Positions 34,756-44,385 of a DNA stretch of 64,000 nt are shown here, one piece after another (positions within the stretch are counted from its first letter, which is position 1; each line of letters opens with the position of its first letter). The DNA comes from Candidatus Gastranaerophilales bacterium (GTDB lineage: Bacteria; Cyanobacteriota; Vampirovibrionia; Gastranaerophilales; Gastranaerophilaceae). The stretch is taken from contig CALUVI010000003.1 in assembly GCA_944324185.1 (NCBI GenBank), positions 1 to 64,000 on the forward strand, read 5' to 3'. The position numbers and the translations under genes are program-made. The notes beneath the pieces are model-generated. The model was not told the origin of the DNA. It made no database searches and worked only from the letters and a program-made list of their open reading frames with translations.

Positions 34756-36657
34756 ATGAATATTAACCCGATTAACAATATAAGTAATTATAATTTGAAT
34801 TTTAAAAATAATCCAAAAACACCCGCTCAAAATGCGGAAATAAGTCCTGATGAAAATAAGTTAGTAAAGGAGCTTGATAAGATGAGTATGATTAATAATG
34901 TGAATATTAATAAAAAAGATTATGAAATGAATCTTTCAATGGAAGAGTTGGAAAAAAGAACACACAAAGATTATCTGACTACGAAAAAAATGCTTGCAGT
35001 TGACGCTCCTGAGTATCTTGAACTGGCAGACGGAGATAAAGAAGCTTTGAAGCATCTTGTTAAGGCTGCTGTAGTGTTGGATAAAGTAAACATGCAGCTT
35101 GATAATCCAAACAACCTGCCTTTCAAGGAATATCTTGAATCTGAAATTGCTAAAGGAAATAAAAAAGCAGAGTTAACAAAAATTCTTTTCGACGCGCAAA
35201 AAGGCGTCTGCTCTCTTGATAGAGAAAGCAATATGATTGAACTGGCTAAAGGTGTTTCGGAAAGACCGGGCAAAGGTGTGTATCCGCAGGATTTGGAGAA
35301 AGAAGAATTTCATCAGATTTTAATTAATATGCTCAAAAACGGCAAGGTTGACGATGTAGCAAAAATCCTTAACCAGCGCTCTGTAGTTGAAAGAGTCGGG
35401 AATGAACTTGTCGCAACCGATTATGTTGATAAATTCAAAGACGATTTTGCATATATGGCATCAGAACTTGAAAAAGCGGCAGAGACTTCAACAAACTCTG
35501 ATTTTAACGAGTTTTTGATTCTTCAGGCAAAAGCGCTTAGAACAGCAGACCCGATGCTTGACGCTTATGCTGATAAAAAATGGGCAACTCTTCAGGACAC
35601 GCCTCTGGAATTTACCATCACAAGAGAAAATTATTCTGATGAATTAACCGAAACAGTTGTAGAAAATCCGGAACTTAAAAAAATTCTTGATGAGAACGGA
35701 ATTGTGCCGACTGCTAAGGATTTTCTCGGCGGCAGAGTTGGAATTATTAATAAAAAAGGAACGGAAGCTATTTTGAATGTAAAAAGGTTCCTTCCTCTTA
35801 TGGCTCAAAATATGCCGTTCAAAGACGATTATATCCAGAATATTACTCCTGACAGCAAGGATTCCAAACAGACAATGGTTGATGCGGATTTAGTTGCGGT
35901 AACAGGTGATGTCGGAGAATTCAGAGCGGGAATTACTCTTGCTGAAAACCTTCCGAACGATGATAAATTGTCTATAAAAGAATTAGACGGCGGAAGAAGA
36001 AATGTTTACCACAGACAAATCCGTTTGATAACATCAGATGATGCCAGAGAAAAAATGAGAAAGAGATTAAATGCGACACTCAATCCGGATTTGCATAAAT
36101 ATTACAATGACGAAGCAGACCACTGGTTCACTGTCGGACACGAAAACGGTCACTCACTCGGTCCAAAATCCGGTACGGAAGGATTAGGCAAATATAAATC
36201 AATTATTGAAGAAAATAAAGCCGATATGGTCTCTCTTGCAATGCTCGATATCTTAACGGAAGCCGGTATGTACACGCCTGAGCAGAGAAATCAGATTATT
36301 GTAACGTATGCGGCTGATAATATGATGACATCAAAACCTACTTTGAGTCAGGCGCATAGAGTCCGCTCGGTTATGCAGAATTATTATTTCATCAAAGAAG
36401 GCGCAATGGAAATTACACCTGACGGTATTTTGAACGTTAATATAGACAAAATGGTTCCTACGGCAAGAAAAATGCTTGAAGAAATTATTCAGGTTCAGAT
36501 GAAAGGCGATTTTTCTAAAGGCGAAAAATACGTTATGGATAATTTTGTCTGGACGCCTGAAATGCAGACTATGGCGGATAATATCAAAAAAGTTTCTAAA
36601 ACTCTTAACGGAAAAGTTGAATCTCCGCTTGCAGACAAGCTGCTTGCAGAGGTGTAG
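34756..36657 (+). CDS. M49-like (dipeptidyl peptidase III-type) zinc metallopeptidase with FK box
   Basis: The 633-residue protein opens with an Ile/Asn-rich start and LNFKNN (residues 14-19), the FK box. The HENGH zinc motif (H462, E463, H466) is followed by SLGPKSG and, 24 residues after the first His, by EENKAD (485-490), which supplies the third ligand. HExxH-type M49 relatives with short spacing to EExKAD are known among Nudix-linked bacterial homologues, and the pattern fits them. The N-terminal 430 residues are helical and have no other catalytic motif. No membrane segment is present. Substrate unknown. Confidence 0.7.
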   Translation: MNINPINNISNYNLNFKNNPKTPAQNAEISPDENKLVKELDKMSMINNVNINKKDYEMNLSMEELEKRTHKDYLTTKKMLAVDAPEYLELADGDKEALKHLVKAAVVLDKVNMQLDNPNNLPFKEYLESEIAKGNKKAELTKILFDAQKGVCSLDRESNMIELAKGVSERPGKGVYPQDLEKEEFHQILINMLKNGKVDDVAKILNQRSVVERVGNELVATDYVDKFKDDFAYMASELEKAAETSTNSDFNEFLILQAKALRTADPMLDAYADKKWATLQDTPLEFTITRENYSDELTETVVENPELKKILDENGIVPTAKDFLGGRVGIINKKGTEAILNVKRFLPLMAQNMPFKDDYIQNITPDSKDSKQTMVDADLVAVTGDVGEFRAGITLAENLPNDDKLSIKELDGGRRNVYHRQIRLITSDDAREKMRKRLNATLNPDLHKYYNDEADHWFTVGHENGHSLGPKSGTEGLGKYKSIIEENKADMVSLAMLDILTEAGMYTPEQRNQIIVTYAADNMMTSKPTLSQAHRVRSVMQNYYFIKEGAMEITPDGILNVNIDKMVPTARKMLEEIIQVQMKGDFSKGEKYVMDNFVWTPEMQTMADNIKKVSKTLNGKVESPLADKLLAEV

Positions 36658-36675
36658 AGGTAAATTTATCGGACC

Positions 36676-36830
36676 GGTATTAAGATTTCCCAATTTGCTG
36701 TTATTGCGGGGGTAAATAAATTAGGTTAGTAAGTGAAATCACAAGTTCAGCGTCATTGCGGGGGTAAATGAATCAGGTTAGTAAGTGAGATTACTGTTTT
36801 GGCTGTCACGGCGCAAGACAGTAAGCTTGT
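36676..36830. repeat. Two type E repeat units
   Basis: TATTGCGGGGGTAAATAAATTAGGTTAGTAAG and CATTGCGGGGGTAAATGAATCAGGTTAGTAAG stand in tandem about 55 bases apart (36700-36785), followed by GGCTGTCACGGCGC. The units lie between two convergent genes. Confidence 0.8.
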
Positions 36831-36836
36831 TTATCC

Positions 36837-38642
36837 CTAACCCTCGTCATCAAGGCTCAAAACTGCCATAAAAGCTTCCTGCGGGACTTCTACACGTCCG
36901 ATAGCTTTCATGCGCTTCTTACCCTTCTTCTGTTTTTCCAGAAGTTTGCGTTTACGTGTAATATCACCGCCGTAACACTTATCAAGAACGCTTTTTCTAA
37001 GTGCTTTAATGTTGGTTCTTGCAATAACTCTTCCGCCGATTGCCGCCTGAATCGGAACTTCAAACATCTGGCGCGGAATAATTGTTTTTAATTTTTCAGT
37101 CAATTTCTGCCCGATATAATAAGCATTATCCTCATGGCAGATTACCGAAAGCGCATCTACAACTTCGCCTGCAAGCATCACATCAAGTTTGATAAGCTTA
37201 GAGCGCTTGTAATCCTCAAATTCATAATCCAGACTTGCATATCCTTTTGAGCGGGATTTTAACTGGTCATAAAAATCAGTAATAACTTCACTCAAAGGCA
37301 AATGGTAAATCAAATCAACACGGACTTTGTCCAGATAATTCATGTTAATAAAAATACCGCGTTTTGTCTGGCACAAATCCATCAGAGTCCCGACATAATC
37401 ATTCGGAGTGATTATCGAAACTTTTACATACGGTTCTTCTATATAGTCTCTGTATTGCGCAGCAGGCAGATTTGCCGGATTATCGATTTCCACAACCTCG
37501 CCGTTTGTTTTATGGACTCTATATACAACAGAAGGCGCGGTGGTAACAATAGAGAGATCATATTCTCTCTCCAGACGTTCCTGAGCAATTTCCATATGAA
37601 GCATTCCCAAAAAACCGCAGCGGAATCCAAAACCAAGCGCGCTGGAGGTTTCCGGCTCAAATGTAATTGAACTGTCAGAAAGCTTGAGTTTTTCCAGCGC
37701 TTCTTTAAGTTCGTGGTAATCTTCATTATCAACAGGATACATGCCGGAAAATACCATTGGAAGAGCTTCTTTGTAACCGGGTAAAGGCTCTGCTGCAGGA
37801 TTTTCAACGTGTGTTACCGTATCACCGACAAATCTTGTAATCTCTTTGATTGAGCCGGCAAAATACCCTACATCCCCGCAGACAAGCTCCTGTACCTGAA
37901 CTCTATGAGGTGTTAAATACCCGAGTTCAACAATTTCATACTCTTTTCCGGACGCCATAAATTTAACTTTATCCCCGAGTTTCATTTTGCCGTCCATAAT
38001 CTTAAAGAAGCACAAAGTTCCGAGATACGGGTCGTAAGCACTGTCAAAAACAAGCGCCCTTAGAGGTTTTTCAGAGGTATCAACAGGCGGAGGAACGTAT
38101 TTTACAATAGCTTCCAGAACCTGATCAATATTTAAACCGGTTTTTGCACTTACAGGAATTGCCATAGAAGTATCAATTCCTAATATTTCTTCAATTTCTT
38201 CTTTAACCCTTTCGACATCGGCAGACGGAAGGTCAATTTTATTGATAACAGGAATTATTTCCAGATTCTGCTCTATTGCCATATAAACATTGGCTAACGT
38301 TTGCGCCTCAACCCCCTGAGTAGCGTCTACGATAAGCAAAGCACCTTCGCAAGCAGCAAGCGAGCGTGAAACTTCATAAGAAAAATCAACGTGTCCGGGG
38401 GTGTCAATCAGGTTAAAAATATACTTTTCGCCGTTTTGTGCCTCATAATTCATTCTTGCAGCATTCAATTTGATAGTAATACCACGCTCACGTTCAATAT
38501 CCATCGTATCAAGAAGCTGTTCCTGCATATCCCTTTCGGCAATAGTACCGGTAGCCTCCAGCAATCTGTCAGCCAGCGTTGATTTCCCGTGGTCTATATG
38601 TGCAATTATGCAAAAATTTCTTACATTTTCCCTGTATTTCAT
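36837..38642 (-). CDS. lepA: Elongation factor 4 (LepA)
   Basis: LepA is a ribosome-bound GTPase that back-translocates or remodels stalled ribosomes. The 601-residue protein begins with [21 protein letters not shown], has [22 protein letters not shown] and, at the C terminus, the diagnostic domain with [42 protein letters not shown] and [16 protein letters not shown]. Length is the usual 600. TATAAT lies nine bases before the ATG, and no SD is clear, so this is a near-leaderless start. Followed by metG in the upstream direction but separated from it by 69 bases. Confidence 0.97.
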   Translation of the reverse strand: MKYRENVRNFCIIAHIDHGKSTLADRLLEATGTIAERDMQEQLLDTMDIERERGITIKLNAARMNYEAQNGEKYIFNLIDTPGHVDFSYEVSRSLAACEGALLIVDATQGVEAQTLANVYMAIEQNLEIIPVINKIDLPSADVERVKEEIEEILGIDTSMAIPVSAKTGLNIDQVLEAIVKYVPPPVDTSEKPLRALVFDSAYDPYLGTLCFFKIMDGKMKLGDKVKFMASGKEYEIVELGYLTPHRVQVQELVCGDVGYFAGSIKEITRFVGDTVTHVENPAAEPLPGYKEALPMVFSGMYPVDNEDYHELKEALEKLKLSDSSITFEPETSSALGFGFRCGFLGMLHMEIAQERLEREYDLSIVTTAPSVVYRVHKTNGEVVEIDNPANLPAAQYRDYIEEPYVKVSIITPNDYVGTLMDLCQTKRGIFINMNYLDKVRVDLIYHLPLSEVITDFYDQLKSRSKGYASLDYEFEDYKRSKLIKLDVMLAGEVVDALSVICHEDNAYYIGQKLTEKLKTIIPRQMFEVPIQAAIGGRVIARTNIKALRKSVLDKCYGGDITRKRKLLEKQKKGKKRMKAIGRVEVPQEAFMAVLSLDDEG

Positions 38643-38711
38643 AGTGTTTTTATTATAAATGAAAGATATTTCCGGAGCAACAGAGGCGGGAACATTAGTC
38701 CCGCAATAATC

Positions 38712-40265
38712 TTACTTTTTCTTGTCGGCAAGTTCGCTGTCTACCCTTAAAAATACGGGATTGATGTTTTCTTTGTCAATCAAATGCCCTGCTTTTAAGC
38801 TTTCGCAGGTAATATCATCAAGTTGTGTCTTTAAATCGTAAGAAAGCTGTTCTGCCATTCTTGATGCAATATTCGGACAATAAGGGTAAATAAGAGATGA
38901 AATTACTGTCATAACCTGAAGTACATTGGTTAAAACCTCTCCGCATTTTTCCGTCTGTCCTTCTTTGGCAAGTGTCCAAGGTGCATTATCAGTTACGTAT
39001 TTGTTTGTAACATCAACAAGTTCATTGATTTTTAACGCCGCTTCCTGAACTTCCATATAATCAAAATGGTGTTTTACAGCTTTAACTGTCTCTAGTGACT
39101 GTTCTTTCAAAGTATTTTTGCCGAGGAATTCTGGCTTAATATCTCCGTCAAAGTATTTTACAAGCATTGAAAGAGTTCTGTTCAGGAGATTTCCCATTGA
39201 GTTTGCAAGATGCGCATTAACTTTTTCCTTAAAATCTTCATCAGAATAGTTACCGTCTTTTCCGCAAGGTGCAGCTGATGCCATATAGTATCTCAAAGGA
39301 TCCGGAATATCCAGGTTAAACGCTTCAAGAACGCTTGTCGGAGAAATAACATTTCCTAAAGACTTTGACATTTTTGTCTGGTCAATTGTAATCCAGCCGT
39401 GCGCAAGAATATGTTCAGGAAGCGGAAGTTCAAGCGCCATAAGTATTGCAATCCAGTATATGCTGTGGAATTTTAAAATATCTTTTCCGATAACCTGAAC
39501 ATTTGCAGGCCAGAACTGTTTAAACTTATCTTCCGAATTTTCCGTATCATATCCGAGCGCTGTAATATAGTTAGAAAGAGCATCTATCCAAACATAAATT
39601 ACCTGAGAATCATCATCAAGAACAGGTATACCCCAGTTTACGCTTGTTTTTGCACGCGAAACCGAAATATCTTCAATATTTTCAAGCTGATTGATAACCT
39701 CGTTTGCTCTGAATGACGGAATTATAAAATCCGGATGTGTTTTGATATGCTTGATTATCGCATCTTTGTACTTTGTAAGTTTGAAGAAGTAATTTTCTTC
39801 CTGAACAACTTCCGGTTTTTTCAAATGGTCAGGACAAAGTCCGTCCTCCGTAAGGTCTTTTTCGCTCAAAAAAGCTTCGCAGCCGGAGCAGTAAAGCCCT
39901 GTATAAGCGTGTTTATAAATATCACCTTTTTCTACAAGTTTTTTGAAAATTTTTTGTACAACCCTTTCGTGCTGTTCATCGGTAGTTCTAATAAATTGAG
40001 AATATTCTACATCCAGAGCTTTCCAGGCGTCTTTAAATTTTTGTGCATTCATATCGCAAAATTCTCTTGGGGAAACTCCCTTTTCCGCCGATGTTTTCTG
40101 AATCTTAATTCCGTGCTCATCAGTTCCGGTAAGAAAATAAGTATTGTCGCATCTTTGCGTAAAGTGTCTGTAAATTACATCCGTAAGAATTTTTTCATAA
40201 GCGTGACCGATATGCGGCGCTCCGTTCACATAATCAATAGCTGTTGTGATATAAAATTTTTCCAT
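38712..40265 (-). CDS. metG: Methionyl-tRNA synthetase
   Basis: MetRS charges tRNA-Met. The 517-residue protein has the class I motifs HIGHAYEK (residue 17) and KMSKSLGN (near 305), and a zinc knuckle CSGCEAFLSEKDLTEDGLCPDH near 125 (three Cys and one His). It lacks the C-terminal OB-fold tRNA-binding domain present in many longer forms, so it is the short type of roughly 510-520 residues. The start is at ATG 40265 with AGAGGA nine bases upstream; nine codons further upstream in frame are rejected. Confidence 0.95.
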   Translation of the reverse strand: MEKFYITTAIDYVNGAPHIGHAYEKILTDVIYRHFTQRCDNTYFLTGTDEHGIKIQKTSAEKGVSPREFCDMNAQKFKDAWKALDVEYSQFIRTTDEQHERVVQKIFKKLVEKGDIYKHAYTGLYCSGCEAFLSEKDLTEDGLCPDHLKKPEVVQEENYFFKLTKYKDAIIKHIKTHPDFIIPSFRANEVINQLENIEDISVSRAKTSVNWGIPVLDDDSQVIYVWIDALSNYITALGYDTENSEDKFKQFWPANVQVIGKDILKFHSIYWIAILMALELPLPEHILAHGWITIDQTKMSKSLGNVISPTSVLEAFNLDIPDPLRYYMASAAPCGKDGNYSDEDFKEKVNAHLANSMGNLLNRTLSMLVKYFDGDIKPEFLGKNTLKEQSLETVKAVKHHFDYMEVQEAALKINELVDVTNKYVTDNAPWTLAKEGQTEKCGEVLTNVLQVMTVISSLIYPYCPNIASRMAEQLSYDLKTQLDDITCESLKAGHLIDKENINPVFLRVDSELADKKK

Positions 40266-40289
40266 GATCTCAATTCCTCTTTTGAAATA

Positions 40290-40414
40290 CATCTTACTAT
40301 AAAGATAGCGAATAGTGAACTCATCCCCCCGTGCTCCGAAATTACTGTCGGGTTCAGCTGGGTAAATATACGAACCGGCAGCGGTTCAGAACAGGCTTTG
40401 GTCTGATAATATTC
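40290..40414. repeat. Diverged type F/B repeats between metG and tolC
   Basis: GCGAATAGTGAACTCATCCCCCCG and ACTGTCGGGTTCAGCTGGG resemble types F and B; CCGGCAGCGG follows. Weakly supported. Confidence 0.4.
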
Positions 40415-41905
40415 TTATAAATTATCTTTCCGCTTTTTCATTTTTTTTGAGCGCTCCGGCATATTCTCCTCATGCTCATCGCAGCCGAGAACCTCGTTTA
40501 AATGATTAATCAATGCTTCAGAGTGATAACACATTGCATGTTCTGATTTGTGGTGGATATCAACTATATGATAATGCATCGCCATCTCAACCTGTATTAA
40601 TGCCATATTGTAATTGTAAATTGTATCAATATACCTGTTTAAAGCCATTATATAATCTTTTCTTGCATCTTGAAGAGCTACATAATTTAACTCGTCATTT
40701 TTATATTTCGCCTCAACAATTTTTAAGTTATCAAGCGCCTGCTCCGCTTCCTGCTGAGAAGCCGGAATTTGCCGTTCGGTTCTGTCAAAGTTGTTAAATG
40801 CTCTTTTAATTTCGTAATACAAGTCTTTTTTAAACAAAATTATCTCATTATCCGCAAGACTGACCTGTGCATCAGCACCTTTAATTGAATGCTTTAGCTC
40901 CATAAGATTAACATTTGAACTCAGATTAACTCCAACCTGCAAACTGTTGTTTGAAACTTCATTTGTATTATTAAAACCGTATCCGACATTTCCTGAAAGT
41001 GTCGGAAGGTAAGTTTTTTTAATATATTTTAAAGACTGAATCATTGCGTCTCTGGTTGAAATTAAAACCCTTAAATCAGGACTGCTTTCATACGCAAGCT
41101 CAACGGCATTTTCTCTCTCAAACGGAAATACATATTTTGAATATACTTCCGGCTTGTGAGGATTGGATGTATAAGCATAATCATTTTCAAAATTAAAGGT
41201 TTTTGTATTTTTTATACTAAAATCGGGCTGACTATCCAAATACATTGAATTTGTTAAATCGACTCTGGCATTATAAAAATTGTTTTTTGCCTCAATAAAA
41301 GCAATTTCTGCCTCGCTTAAATTGAGTTTTGCTGTAGCTAAATCCGCACCCGGCTTTGCATTCTCAACAAAATTTCTGTTAATTTCAACATTGTTTTCCG
41401 CAATACACATCAATGCCTGCGCCCTTAACATATTATAATACTTGACTTTTATATCAAATAACGTTGCGCAAAGACTGTCCATGAATTCATACTCGGCACC
41501 TATTTTATAAAACTCTTCCATCTTAATATAAGCAGTGGTTTTTCCGAAATCCCATATCATTTTATTTACCGAAACCCCGACATTCGGAAGCTCCCTGTAG
41601 TGATGATTGTAATAAACACTGTCGGAATTGTTCTCGTTATAAAATCCGGCTCCCACACTGATTACCGGAAAATATGAAGAACGTGCAAGCCCGAGATTAC
41701 TCTTTGCAATATCAAGATTGTATTTTTGTCTCTTGATTTTTGGACTGTTTTTAAACGCCGAGGCAACGCAATCTATCATTGACAAATTGCTTCCATCCTT
41801 AATATCAATCGGATGAAAAAGTTCATCATCGTCATGCGCAAAGGCAGGGTAAAAATTCCAGCAAAAAAGCGCAAGAAAAAACATTACTAAAAATCTTTTC
41901 CTCAT
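40415..41905 (-). CDS. tolC: TolC-family outer-membrane efflux channel
   Basis: The 496-residue protein begins with a basic, hydrophobic signal peptide (about 23 residues, cleaving near AFA-HDDD). Residues 45-450 hold the two repeated OEP domains with long coiled-coil alpha segments, for example LIDCVASAFKNSPKIKRQKYNLDIAKSNLGLARSSYFP and later SSPDLRVLISTRDAM. TolC forms a trimeric tunnel for type I export or drug efflux. The C-terminal end is rich in His and acidic residues (HYHIVDIHHKSEH), possibly metal binding. No inner-membrane partner is adjacent. A TGGTATAAT box ends seven bases before the ATG. Confidence 0.85.
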   Translation of the reverse strand: MRKRFLVMFFLALFCWNFYPAFAHDDDELFHPIDIKDGSNLSMIDCVASAFKNSPKIKRQKYNLDIAKSNLGLARSSYFPVISVGAGFYNENNSDSVYYNHHYRELPNVGVSVNKMIWDFGKTTAYIKMEEFYKIGAEYEFMDSLCATLFDIKVKYYNMLRAQALMCIAENNVEINRNFVENAKPGADLATAKLNLSEAEIAFIEAKNNFYNARVDLTNSMYLDSQPDFSIKNTKTFNFENDYAYTSNPHKPEVYSKYVFPFERENAVELAYESSPDLRVLISTRDAMIQSLKYIKKTYLPTLSGNVGYGFNNTNEVSNNSLQVGVNLSSNVNLMELKHSIKGADAQVSLADNEIILFKKDLYYEIKRAFNNFDRTERQIPASQQEAEQALDNLKIVEAKYKNDELNYVALQDARKDYIMALNRYIDTIYNYNMALIQVEMAMHYHIVDIHHKSEHAMCYHSEALINHLNEVLGCDEHEENMPERSKKMKKRKDNL

Positions 41906-41912
41906 ACATACA

Positions 41913-41921
41913 ATTATACCA
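41913..41921 (-). promoter_or_regulatory. Extended -10 promoter of the tolC-like gene, predicted leaderless
   Basis: TGGTATAAT, then TGTATGT, then ATG at 41905. An out-of-frame ATG inside the spacer is ignored. Confidence 0.55.
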
Positions 41922-41993
41922 CGACTGTCAAGTCTGAAAAGCTGAAAACAGCGCCTTCTCTACCCTACAGGGCAAATGTCTCATGCCGGAGAC

Positions 41994-42170
41994 TTAGTGA
42001 TTAAGTAATTGAGGTAATAAAATTACAGACCGGGTTTACTAACCCCCTCCCTAACCCTCCCCGCCGGAGAGGGAATGCGCTTGCGTCTTTCAATTAACGC
42101 GTATCCCCCGCCTATTTGGGGAGGGGGATAATCTTAGTCCGTAGTGTGGAGCTTGCTCCGCAAGAAATAC
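41994..42170. repeat. Repeats D, C and A cluster
   Basis: A degenerate type D unit (AGTGATTAAGTAATTGAGG) runs into type C (42009-42132): AATAAAATTACAGACCGGGTTTACTAACCCCCTCCCTAACC with GAGAGGGAATGCGCTTGCG and AACGCGTATCCCC. Type A (GTAGTGTGGAGCTTGCTCC) follows at 42141-42163, then type B. The same order D-C-A is seen at 44380-44530 and, reversed, at 54571-54790. Confidence 0.85.
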
Positions 42171-42228
42171 AGGTCAGGCAATGCCTGATATGTAACATCT
42201 TCTGTAATATTTTTATAAACAAGCTCTA

Positions 42229-42417
42229 CTAATCCAGAAGTGCTTCCAGAATTGCAGCATTTTTGCCTGCCATTGTATTAGCTTTTACTCTGCTTTTGTA
42301 CATGTAGCTTCTTAATGCTTCTCTGATTAATTCTGAACGTGTTCTGTTTTCGCCTTCAGCAACTTTGTCAATTCTGTCTAAAAATTCTTCAGGCATTGAA
42401 ATTAGTACTCTTGCCAT
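42229..42417 (-). CDS. CopG/ribbon-helix-helix regulator
   Basis: A 62-residue protein that fits the ribbon-helix-helix fold: MARVLISMPEEFLDRIDKVAEGENRTRSELIREALRSYM, with a beta strand (RVLIS) and two helices. It binds DNA as a dimer. A TTTCTCCTTTATT context in the leader gives an AAAGGAGA site. No toxin-like gene is next to it, so it may be an orphan regulator or antitoxin. The 3' remainder (20 residues) is helical. Confidence 0.8.
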   Translation of the reverse strand: MARVLISMPEEFLDRIDKVAEGENRTRSELIREALRSYMYKSRVKANTMAGKNAAILEALLD

Positions 42418-42553
42418 ATATTTCTCCTTTATTATATAGTGATGTTTGATATCCTATATATATAAAGTTTTAAAAATAATAAAAATTGCTTTTTTAAGTT
42501 AAAATATGAAGTTTTGTAAAGTTTGTTTTTTTAATTATAAACTCTGTACCTTT

Positions 42554-43231
42554 TTAACCGTTAAATCTTTTCATTAATTCTTCAACAATAATCCAGTCAT
42601 CTTCTTCATCTATTTCATAAGATGTATAAGCCGGAAGCTCATATACTCCGATTTTTCCGGAAAGTCTGCACTTATCTTTTAAAATGTTTTTGACTAAATT
42701 GATGTAACAGGCGCCGTTTTCGGCTATCAAACCTTCAAAATCCTGCCTTCTCGGTCGATTTTTGTAATTATAGTTTACTGGCACAACTTCAAAATTTTCA
42801 AACCGCCAGTGAAATTGTTTTTCCCGTACCCCTGTAAACATTGAATCATATTCGGTTTTGACAAATTTTTCATACATTCCGTCAATATCTTCTGCCCTTA
42901 GCATTGGAGAAGTTGCCTGTATAAGGAAAAATAAATCTTCACCGTTAAGATTGGCACTGTCAAGATATTCAAGCATGGTACTTTCCGTTGAAGAAGTGTC
43001 GGAAGCATTTTCCGGCTTTCTGTTATATATCTCAACTTTTGGAAACTCAAAGGATAAAACAGTTTTTTTAATTTCATCACTGTCTGTCGCAATAACAACT
43101 TTGTCTATATAACCCGCATTATTTGCAGCTTTTGCCGTCCAGTAAACAAGAGGTCTGCCGTTAAGAAATTTTATATTTTTTAGAGGAATTGATTTACTTC
43201 CGCCTCTAACGGGTATGAAAGCTATATTCAT
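42554..43231 (-). CDS. CMP-sugar/acylneuraminate cytidylyltransferase-like protein
   Basis: The 225-residue protein starts IAFIPVRGGSKSIPLKNIKFLNGRPLVYWTAKAA, the CTP-binding motif of NeuA/PseF/KdsB-type enzymes (PxRGGSKxIPxKNI), and has VVIATDSDEIK, FFLIQATSPMLRAEDI near residue 105 and a C-terminal AENGACYINL and DEEDDWI. It would load a nine-carbon or eight-carbon acid onto CMP for glycan synthesis; the sugar cannot be told. No Neu/Pse/Kdo synthase is in the window. It overlaps panE by 26 bases and lies downstream of it. Confidence 0.85.
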   Translation of the reverse strand: MNIAFIPVRGGSKSIPLKNIKFLNGRPLVYWTAKAANNAGYIDKVVIATDSDEIKKTVLSFEFPKVEIYNRKPENASDTSSTESTMLEYLDSANLNGEDLFFLIQATSPMLRAEDIDGMYEKFVKTEYDSMFTGVREKQFHWRFENFEVVPVNYNYKNRPRRQDFEGLIAENGACYINLVKNILKDKCRLSGKIGVYELPAYTSYEIDEEDDWIIVEELMKRFNG

Positions 43232-44102
43232 TGTTTTCTTCCTTAATTTTAATTAAGTCGTATAAAACCTGATTGTACGGAGTCGGGATTTTGAATTCTT
43301 TCCCGAGCTTTATAATCTCGCCTGCAAACATATCAACTTCCGTTCTGCGCCCTGCAAGTATATCCTGATGCATTGAAGTCTTGCCCTCATCACACATTTT
43401 ATCCAGAGCCGCAAGAGCATCTCTTTCAAGATTGTCAAGGTTTCTCACTCCCTTTTTTTCTGCAATACTTCTGACTTCCGAGATAATCTTTTTTGCGGTT
43501 TCTCTGAAAATTTTATTGTGTTTAAGTTCTCCAAATGTCATATTTAATATTGCAGAAATCTGGTTGGAAAAAATATTCATTGTAAATTTCAACCAGAGAG
43601 CATAATTAATATCTTTCGGAATAGAGTAATTTATACTGCAATCTTTAAGAATTTGAACAGTTTTTCTATCATATTCCAGAACAATCTCACCGACTCCGTC
43701 CTGAGTGACACTGTTACCGTTCCTTACTGCGCTGTGCCCGATAAAATAAGACTTTAAAACCTTAGCCTGTGGATATTTCCCGCTGATTATTTCTTCTGAT
43801 GAAACACCGTTTAACAATGAAATTATTCTTGTATTCTCCGATACAAAATTTTTAATACTGTTTATTGCAGACTCAAATCCCTGATACTTTGTGGCTATAA
43901 TAATCAAATCCGCTTTAAAATCACTATTGTCAGGAAGAATGTATTCAAACTCCTGAACGTCTCCGTTAAATACCGGTTTATTCTTTGAATATTTTTCTAA
44001 CCGTTCTTTATTAACGAGTATTTTAAGATTACACTTACCCCTGAACCGAACTGCATACGTAAGTCCGACAGCCCCCAGACCGCATATTAAAACATTTTTC
44101 AT
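43206..44102 (-). CDS. panE: 2-dehydropantoate 2-reductase family protein
   Basis: The 298-residue protein has a Rossmann start (NVLICGLGAVGLTYAVRF), LLNGVSSEEIISGKYP near residue 97, NGDV-like loops and the C-terminal dehydrogenase domain with the Lys-containing ALWLKFTMNIFSNQISAILNMTFGEL near 165 and SMHQDILAGRRTEVDMFAGEIIKLGKEF near 250. KPA reductase makes pantoate for CoA. A TAAAAT box ends six bases before the ATG, no SD. Its 3' end overlaps the cytidylyltransferase gene, so the pair is one unit despite unrelated functions; the reductase could instead act on a glycan precursor. Confidence 0.8.
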   Translation of the reverse strand: MKNVLICGLGAVGLTYAVRFRGKCNLKILVNKERLEKYSKNKPVFNGDVQEFEYILPDNSDFKADLIIIATKYQGFESAINSIKNFVSENTRIISLLNGVSSEEIISGKYPQAKVLKSYFIGHSAVRNGNSVTQDGVGEIVLEYDRKTVQILKDCSINYSIPKDINYALWLKFTMNIFSNQISAILNMTFGELKHNKIFRETAKKIISEVRSIAEKKGVRNLDNLERDALAALDKMCDEGKTSMHQDILAGRRTEVDMFAGEIIKLGKEFKIPTPYNQVLYDLIKIKEENNEYSFHTR

Positions 44103-44108
44103 ACAATT

Positions 44109-44114
44109 ATTTTA
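44109..44114 (-). promoter_or_regulatory. -10 box of panE, predicted leaderless
   Basis: TAAAAT, then AATTGT, then ATG at 44102 on the minus strand. Confidence 0.45.
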
Positions 44115-44169
44115 CATCAACTTTTGATTATAAGCAAAGGGAGGAGGGGTGAATGGATTTGGCAGTTAA

Positions 44170-44272
44170 GTAGTGTGGAGCTTGCTCCACAAAATATAAT
44201 GCTTGTGGAGCAAGCTCCACACTACTACTTTACTTATTTAGTTATTGTCAGGCTGAAGCCAGACCTATTTAC
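44170..44272. repeat. Foldback of two type A repeats, then type B
   Basis: GTAGTGTGGAGCTTGCTCCAC and GTGGAGCAAGCTCCACACTAC are inverted around AAAATATAATGCTT (44170-44225). TATTGTCAGGCTGAAGCCAGACC (type B) follows. Confidence 0.85.
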
Positions 44273-44303
44273 TCAATCTTTCATAAGCGTATTAATAAAA
44301 CAA

Positions 44304-44336
44304 TAAAAAAGAGTCCTTTAAGGACTCTTTTTTATT
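44304..44336. terminator. Terminator of the truncated tRNA
   Basis: GAGTCC pairs with GGACTC over TTTAA, with A6 before and T6 after. On the minus strand it lies directly downstream of the tRNA 3' end, where a tRNA terminator is expected. Confidence 0.85.
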
Positions 44337-44337
44337 A

Positions 44338-44385
44338 GCGGAAGACGAGACTCAAACTCGCGACAGTCTGCTTGGAAGGCAGTGA
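44338..44385 (-). pseudogene. 3' half of tRNA-Gly(TCC)
   Basis: On the minus strand, CACTGCCTTCCAAGCAG forms an anticodon arm with anticodon TCC, followed by CGAG-TTTGAGT-CTCG (T arm, with the invariant C56 as T) and CTTCCGC (3' acceptor strand). The 5' acceptor strand, D arm and first part are absent; in their place upstream runs repeat D/C sequence (GTGACTGAGGTAATAAAATTGCAG). The downstream terminator is intact. Confidence 0.8.

Noticed and set aside
42229-42417. Ribbon-helix-helix protein as half of a toxin-antitoxin pair
   Set aside because: No toxin-like frame lies within 150 bases on either side; the neighbours are repeats and a cytidylyltransferase gene.
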